NCBI RefSeq assembly: GCF_000382045.1
Contig: NZ_KB907450.1
Location: 1,378,204-1,442,203, forward strand
Direction of reading: 5' to 3'
DNA: 64,000 nucleotides
DNA from: Variovorax atrisoli 110B
Lineage (GTDB): Bacteria; Pseudomonadota; Gammaproteobacteria; Burkholderiales; Burkholderiaceae_C
Shown: one piece after another, positions 60,389 to 64,000 of the stretch
Layout: every line of letters starts with the position of its first letter
Numbering within the stretch: the stretch's first letter is position 1
Program-made: the position numbers and the translations under genes
The notes under the pieces: generated by a model
Database searches by the model: none
The model's input: the letters and a program-made list of their open reading frames with translations, nothing else
Told to the model about the DNA's origin: nothing

Positions 60389-61236
60389 AGGCACCGCAAA
60401 GACTGCAGGCCCTGATCGACGAAGGCCTGATCGACACCGTGGTTCGCCAGCTCATGAGCGGCAAGGAAGCCATGGTCTACGTCGTGCGCTGCGGCGACGA
60501 GACGCGCTGCGCCAAGGTCTACAAGGAGGCCGACAAGCGCAGCTTCCGGCAGGCCGTCGACTACACCGAGAACCGCCGCGTCAAGAACAGCCGCGAGGCG
60601 CGCGCCATGGCCAAGGGCACGCGCTTCGGCCGCAAGGTGACCGAGGCCATCTGGCAAAGCGCCGAGGTCGACGCGCTCTACCGGCTTGCCGCCGCCGGCG
60701 TGCGCGTGCCGACGCCGCACAACTTCCTGGAGGGCGTGCTGCTGATGGACCTGGTGACCGACGCCAATGGCGACGCCGCACCCCGCCTGAACGACGTGAT
60801 GTTCTCGCCGGCGGACGCCATGCGCCACCACGCCAGCCTGCTGCGCGAGGTGATGCGCATGCTGTGCGCGGGCATCGTGCACGGCGACCTCTCGGAGTTC
60901 AACGTGCTGCTGGCCGAGGACGGCCCGGTCGTCATTGACCTGCCGCAGGCGGTCGATGCCGCGGGCAACAACCACGCCCGGCGCATGCTGTTGCGCGACG
61001 TCGAGAACCTGCGCAATTTCTTCGGCCAGTTCGCGCCCGTGCTGCTGGACACGCACTACGGCGAGGAGATCTGGCACCTCTACGAGCGCGGCCAGCTGCG
61101 CCCCGAGACCGAACTCACCGGCGGCTTCGTTCAGGAAACCGGCCCGGTCGACCTGCGCCACGTGATGCGCGAGGTGGACGACGCGCGCGAGGAAGAGGCC
61201 GCGCGGCGGCTGCGCCTGCGCACGCCGCGACAATAG
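60385..61236 (+). CDS. RIO1-like serine kinase/ATPase
   Basis: A 283-residue RIO-family protein. ATP loop SGKEAMVYVV (25-34), Lys44 in CAKVYKEAD, the RIO insert KNSREARAMAKGTRFG, catalytic HGDLSEFN (166-173, Asp168) and metal-binding VVIDLPQA with Asp185. It resembles the RIO1-like kinases of gamma- and betaproteobacteria. In archaea and eukaryotes RIO1 acts in small-subunit maturation; the bacterial role is not settled. It is coupled to the GNAT gene by an ATGA overlap. Confidence 0.85.
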   Translation: MKAPQRLQALIDEGLIDTVVRQLMSGKEAMVYVVRCGDETRCAKVYKEADKRSFRQAVDYTENRRVKNSREARAMAKGTRFGRKVTEAIWQSAEVDALYRLAAAGVRVPTPHNFLEGVLLMDLVTDANGDAAPRLNDVMFSPADAMRHHASLLREVMRMLCAGIVHGDLSEFNVLLAEDGPVVIDLPQAVDAAGNNHARRMLLRDVENLRNFFGQFAPVLLDTHYGEEIWHLYERGQLRPETELTGGFVQETGPVDLRHVMREVDDAREEEAARRLRLRTPRQ

Positions 61237-61270
61237 GCAGGCCAACGCCCGCCCGCAGCCTGCCAGATCG

Positions 61271-62212
61271 ATGACCTCCTCCGTCCTGCCGAACCCCGCC
61301 CCGCGCCAGCTCCTGTCTTCCACCGTCCGCCGGGTCGCCAAGGCCGCGGCCTTCGTCGCGCTGGGCTTCGGCCCGGCCGCGCATGCCGCCGGCACGGCCA
61401 TCCGGCTGGAGGACGACCGGGGCACCACGGTCGATCTGCAGGCGCCGGCCAGGCGCATCGTGTCGCTGATGCCTTCGCTGACCGAGACCGTCTGCGCGCT
61501 CGACGCCTGCGACCGGCTGGTGGGCATCGACCGCCACGCCAACTGGCCGGCCTCGGTGAAGGGGCTGCCGCAGGTGGGAGGCATCGACGACGCGAACGTG
61601 GAGCGCATCGTCGCGCTCAAGCCCGACCTGGTGCTGCTGCGTCCGCGCAGCCGCGCCGCCGAGCCGCTGGAGCGCCTGGGCCTGAAGGTGCTCGCGCTCG
61701 ACGCCAAGACCCATGCCGACATGCGCCGCGTGATGGAGACCGTGGCCCGTGCCACCGGCCGCCCCGGCGCGGGCGAGGCCTACTGGCGCAAGCTCGACGC
61801 CGGGCTGGACGCGGCCCGTGCCCGCGTGCCGGCCGGCTGGCAGGGCCGGCGCGTGTACTTCGAGGTGCATGGCGGCATGGCCGCGGCCAGCGAGAGCTCC
61901 TTCATCGGCGAGACGCTGGCCCGCCTCGGGCTCGGCAACGCGGTACCCGGCACGCTCGGCCCCTTCCCCAAGATGAGCCCCGAGTTCGTGGTGCGCGCCA
62001 ATCCCGACGTGCTGATGGTGTCGGCCCTCGGCGAGGTCTCGGCCATGGCCGCGCGGCCGGGCTGGTCCGCCATGTCGGCGATCCAGCGCGGGCGGGTGTG
62101 CAGCTTCGCCTCTGCGCGCTTCGACCTCATGATGCGACCCGGCCCCCGCCTCGACGAAGCAGCCGACGCGATCGTGAGCTGCCTGGCGTCCCTCGGCGAC
62201 GCGAAGCCCTGA
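61271..62212 (+). CDS. BtuF-like ABC solute-binding protein (cobalamin/siderophore type)
   Basis: A 313-residue periplasmic protein with a long basic leader (cut about AAHAAG). The Peripla_BP_2 fold is seen in RIVSLMPSLTETVCALDACD, RLVGIDRHANWPASVKGLPQ-VGG and VERIVALKPDLVLL. BtuF-type ligands are cobalamin or its precursors. The cobaltochelatase-like gene 600 bases away on the other strand supports a cobalamin link. No permease or ATPase is in the window. Confidence 0.75.
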   Translation: MTSSVLPNPAPRQLLSSTVRRVAKAAAFVALGFGPAAHAAGTAIRLEDDRGTTVDLQAPARRIVSLMPSLTETVCALDACDRLVGIDRHANWPASVKGLPQVGGIDDANVERIVALKPDLVLLRPRSRAAEPLERLGLKVLALDAKTHADMRRVMETVARATGRPGAGEAYWRKLDAGLDAARARVPAGWQGRRVYFEVHGGMAAASESSFIGETLARLGLGNAVPGTLGPFPKMSPEFVVRANPDVLMVSALGEVSAMAARPGWSAMSAIQRGRVCSFASARFDLMMRPGPRLDEAADAIVSCLASLGDAKP

Positions 62213-62341
62213 ACAGACACAGACAAGCAGATCGATGACGCGGTACCCGTCTGTCATCCGCCGGATCGGAATGGCGTTGACACTCCACCGGCCCGACAAC
62301 GCCAACAGCAACACGCCCCACGGCAGCCACTCTTCTCCCTC

Positions 62342-62860
62342 ATGAAGCACCACAAGCGAACCTCGTCCACGCCCTTCGTCCGCGTAGGCCCCAGCGGCGT
62401 GCACGGCCTCGGCGCCTTCGCCACGCGCGACCTGCCGGCCGAATCATTTCTCGGCCTCTACGAGGGCCGCCGCTACACGAAGGCCGAGATCGCCACCAAG
62501 GTCTGGGACGACCAGCTCACCTACCTCTTCACGCTGTCGAACGACATGACGATCGACGGTGCCAAGGGCGGCAACGCCACCCGCCACCTCAACCATTCGT
62601 GCGAACCCAACTGCGAGGCGGTCGAGGAGTACGACGAAGGCGGCGAGCTGGTGCTGAAGTTCCAGACGCTGGTGGCGGTGGATGCGGGCGACGAGCTGTT
62701 CATCGACTATTCACTGACCGCCGACGACGGCTCGCCGGCGTCGAAGTACCCCTGCCATTGCGGGGCGCCGAGCTGCCGGGGCACCATGCTGGCCCCGCCT
62801 GAAGACGAAGCCGACGAGCAGGCCGCGCAGCCCGCTCAGGCGCTGTCCGCCGGGACGTAG
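62342..62860 (+). CDS. SET-domain protein lysine methyltransferase
   Basis: A 172-residue protein that is almost only a SET domain: VGPSGVHGLGAFATRDLPA binds S-adenosylmethionine, RHLNHSCEPNCEA (81-93) is the knot motif, and ELFIDYS (118-124) holds the catalytic Tyr. A post-SET zinc motif follows (CHCGAPSC: Cys138, Cys140, Cys145). Bacterial SET proteins are uncommon and are thought to modify ribosomal or DNA-associated proteins. Its last 25 bases overlap the 3' end of the chelatase gene on the other strand. Confidence 0.85.
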   Translation: MKHHKRTSSTPFVRVGPSGVHGLGAFATRDLPAESFLGLYEGRRYTKAEIATKVWDDQLTYLFTLSNDMTIDGAKGGNATRHLNHSCEPNCEAVEEYDEGGELVLKFQTLVAVDAGDELFIDYSLTADDGSPASKYPCHCGAPSCRGTMLAPPEDEADEQAAQPAQALSAGT

Positions 62861-64000
62861 CGCGCATCCCAGCTGTCGGCCAGCCGCCTCGCGCGGTGCA
62901 GCGGCAGGCGCGCCGCCTCGAAATCGACCACGCACACCTCGTCGGCCGACTCCGGCCGCTGCGGGCTTTCGCTGCTGCGGCCATCCGTGAGCAGCCACAG
63001 CCAGCGCCGGCGCGTGCCGCCGCTCTTCGCGAGCAGCTGGTCGGCGCGCCGCACGCCCAGCGCGAGGGGCGTGCCGCCGCCGGCCGCGATCGGCGCGATC
63101 CAGTCGTCGTTCCAGGCACTGGCGCGCCGCGGCGGCAGGCGCAGCTCGACGACCTCGCCCGCGAAGCACAGCAGCGCAACGTGGTCCCGGCGCTGATAGG
63201 CCTCCTGCATCAGCGCCAGCAGCAGGCCCTTGGCGCGTGCCAGGTTGCCGTCGTCGCGCATCGAGGCCGAGCAGTCGAGCAGGAAGCAATGCAGCACGCC
63301 GCTGCGCGCTTCCCGCGGGCGATGGCGCAGATGATCCGCGCGCAGCCGGTCGGCGCCGCGCGCGGCGAAGGTGCGCGGCCAGTCGAAGGCCGCGCCCTGC
63401 CTGGCGGCACCGTGCCATGCGTCCCTTTGCGGGCCCTGCCTCCGGTCGCCCTGGCGCGATGCGCCAGCGGGCGGTGCGGCGTCCCGGAGGCTCAGGCTTT
63501 TTTTGGTGCGGCCTGTTGTTGTTGCTGCCGCAACGAAGGGATCAACGGGCGCAGCGGCTTCACGCGGTCGATGCCGACCGGTTCGGGCGGCATGGCGCCC
63601 CAGTCGCCGTCGTCCGCGCTGCCTGCGCTGCTTTCTCCGTCCGCGTCGCCGGCGGCCTTGCTGCCGACATCGGGCGGCGCAGTCCGGGCAGCGGCAGTTT
63701 CGGCCTCGGGCTTGCGCCGATGCAGCAGCACGGACTCGGCCACGCGCTGCACGTGCTGGCCGGTGATGGCCGTAGCACCTTCCCATGCCGCAAGGGCGCG
63801 GGCCGAGCGCAGCATGACCAGGTCGGCGCGCAGCCCGTCGACGGCGGCGGCGATGCACATGGCGCTCACCGCCTCGTGCACCGCGTCGGTGTATGGCAGC
63901 GCCGACGCGTCGGCCACGAGCGCACGTGCGCGGACCAGCGACGAAGACAGCTCGGCCTGCGCCTGCGCATGCCGGTCGCGAAAGCCCTGCGGATCGGCAT
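62836..64000 (-). CDS. chlD: Magnesium/cobalt chelatase ChlI/ChlD-type gene with -1 frameshift, 5' end beyond window
   Basis: The gene enters at the right edge and reads leftward. In frame 1 (to TGA 63492-63494) it gives the end of an AAA+ chelatase motor: FRDRHAQAQAELSSSLVRAR, VDGLRADLVMLRSARAL and a basic HRRKP, then a low-complexity linker ending QQQQQAAPKKA-stop. In the -1 frame the product continues TKKSLSLRDAAPPAG into a VWA domain with MIDAS motif LDCSASM and VALLCFAGE, ending at 62836. No start codon with a ribosome site precedes the VWA part, so it depends on frameshifting. Without the shift a short ChlI-like (CobS-analogue) subunit results; with it, a ChlD-like (CobT-analogue) one. 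BtuF-like gene nearby suggests cobalt insertion for cobalamin. Confidence 0.8.
   Translation of the reverse strand, partial: CRSAGLSRPACAGAGRAVFVAGPRTCARGRRVGAAIHRRGARGGERHVHRRRRRRAARRPGHAALGPRPCGMGRCYGHHRPARAARGRVRAAASAQARGRNCRCPDCAARCRQQGRRRRGRRKQRRQRGRRRLGRHAARTGRHRPREAAAPVDPFVAAATTTGRTKKSLSLRDAAPPAGASRQGDRRQGPQRDAWHGAARQGAAFDWPRTFAARGADRLRADHLRHRPREARSGVLHCFLLDCSASMRDDGNLARAKGLLLALMQEAYQRRDHVALLCFAGEVVELRLPPRRASAWNDDWIAPIAAGGGTPLALGVRRADQLLAKSGGTRRRWLWLLTDGRSSESPQRPESADEVCVVDFEAARLPLHRARRLADSWDARYVPADSA
63438..63504 (-). promoter_or_regulatory. Programmed -1 frameshift signal in the chelatase gene
   Basis: On the minus strand, A-AAA-AAA-G (T7 at 63498-63504) lies in phase for a -1 slip (CCA AAA AAA GCC to AAA AAA AGC). 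Six bases on, GCCTCCGG (63484-63491) pairs with CCGGAGGC (63438-63445). Inside sits CTGGCGC-ATC-GCGCCAG (63451-63467) plus four more pairs (63447-63450 with 63470-63473). The zero-frame stop lies in the 6-base spacer. Confidence 0.85.

Noticed and set aside
62836..63491. VWA domain as a separate gene
   Set aside because: No ATG/GTG with ribosome site lies between the zero-frame stop and the VWA core; the A7 and hairpin explain its expression better.

Overview
The window is GC-rich, with codons heavily biased to G/C at the third position and very long antisense shadow frames. It reads like the chromosome of a Betaproteobacterium of the order Burkholderiales, most likely Comamonadaceae and Variovorax-like. 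The gene families fit that placement: Bug-type orphan solute-binding proteins, Gly-rich lipoproteins with Pro-rich linkers, an AtuA-type operon, and many LysR/MocR regulators. The genus is an inference from style; no rRNA or tRNA gene is present to confirm it.

Region 1 (1-16.5 kb) is accessory DNA. It opens with three non-core genes: an HTH protein, its co-transcribed unknown partner, and a protein with a duplicated Cys-His-Asp motif. A beta-propeller lipoprotein follows. Next is a wrecked P2-like prophage (about 4.45-16.5 kb): the 3' part of a portal gene on the minus strand is joined directly to a shortened tape-measure gene on the plus strand, then gpU and gpD. A second, decayed copy of the gpD 3' half lies near 10 kb. 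Two visibly AT-richer cargo genes sit around it: a secreted F5/8-type C/beta-propeller protein and an 814-codon restriction-nuclease-like/P-loop NTPase that looks like a single-gene defence protein. The right part keeps the phage control region: a CI-like repressor with a clear operator, two ribbon-helix-helix proteins, a frameshifted small gene and an Ogr/Delta-type late activator.

Region 2 (16.7-51.7 kb) is ordinary metabolic and regulatory chromosome. It holds a GntR-controlled operon (omega-aminotransferase, C45 N-acyl hydrolase, complete Dpp-type ABC transporter), a CPA1 antiporter, a second acetolactate synthase with a divergent Lrp regulator, an OmpA protein and a 7TMR-type histidine kinase. 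It also has a LysR/quinone reductase pair, an AtuA-type catabolic operon with its LysR, an HxlR regulator beside a SugE-like exporter, and small envelope proteins.

Region 3 (51.8-58.9 kb) is the most striking. It is a complete retron: a HEAT-repeat gene, a winged-helix/SWIM zinc-finger gene, a structured msr-msd RNA (18-bp a1/a2 closing stem and a perfect 21-bp msd hairpin), and a reverse transcriptase with all retron signatures. The reverse transcriptase also has a Pro/Ala-rich linker and a C-terminal membrane-spanning tail. The architecture agrees with the WHSWIM/HEAT class of retrons as I recall it (type XIII); the membrane tail on the RT looks unusual.

Region 4 (59-64 kb) has a double GNAT protein, a RIO kinase, a BtuF-like binding protein, a SET-domain methyltransferase and, cut by the right edge, a ChlI/ChlD-type chelatase gene. 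In the chelatase gene an A7 slippery run sits 6 nt before a large hairpin and switches the frame by -1 into the VWA domain. This is a textbook programmed frameshift layout that would give two chelatase subunits from one gene.
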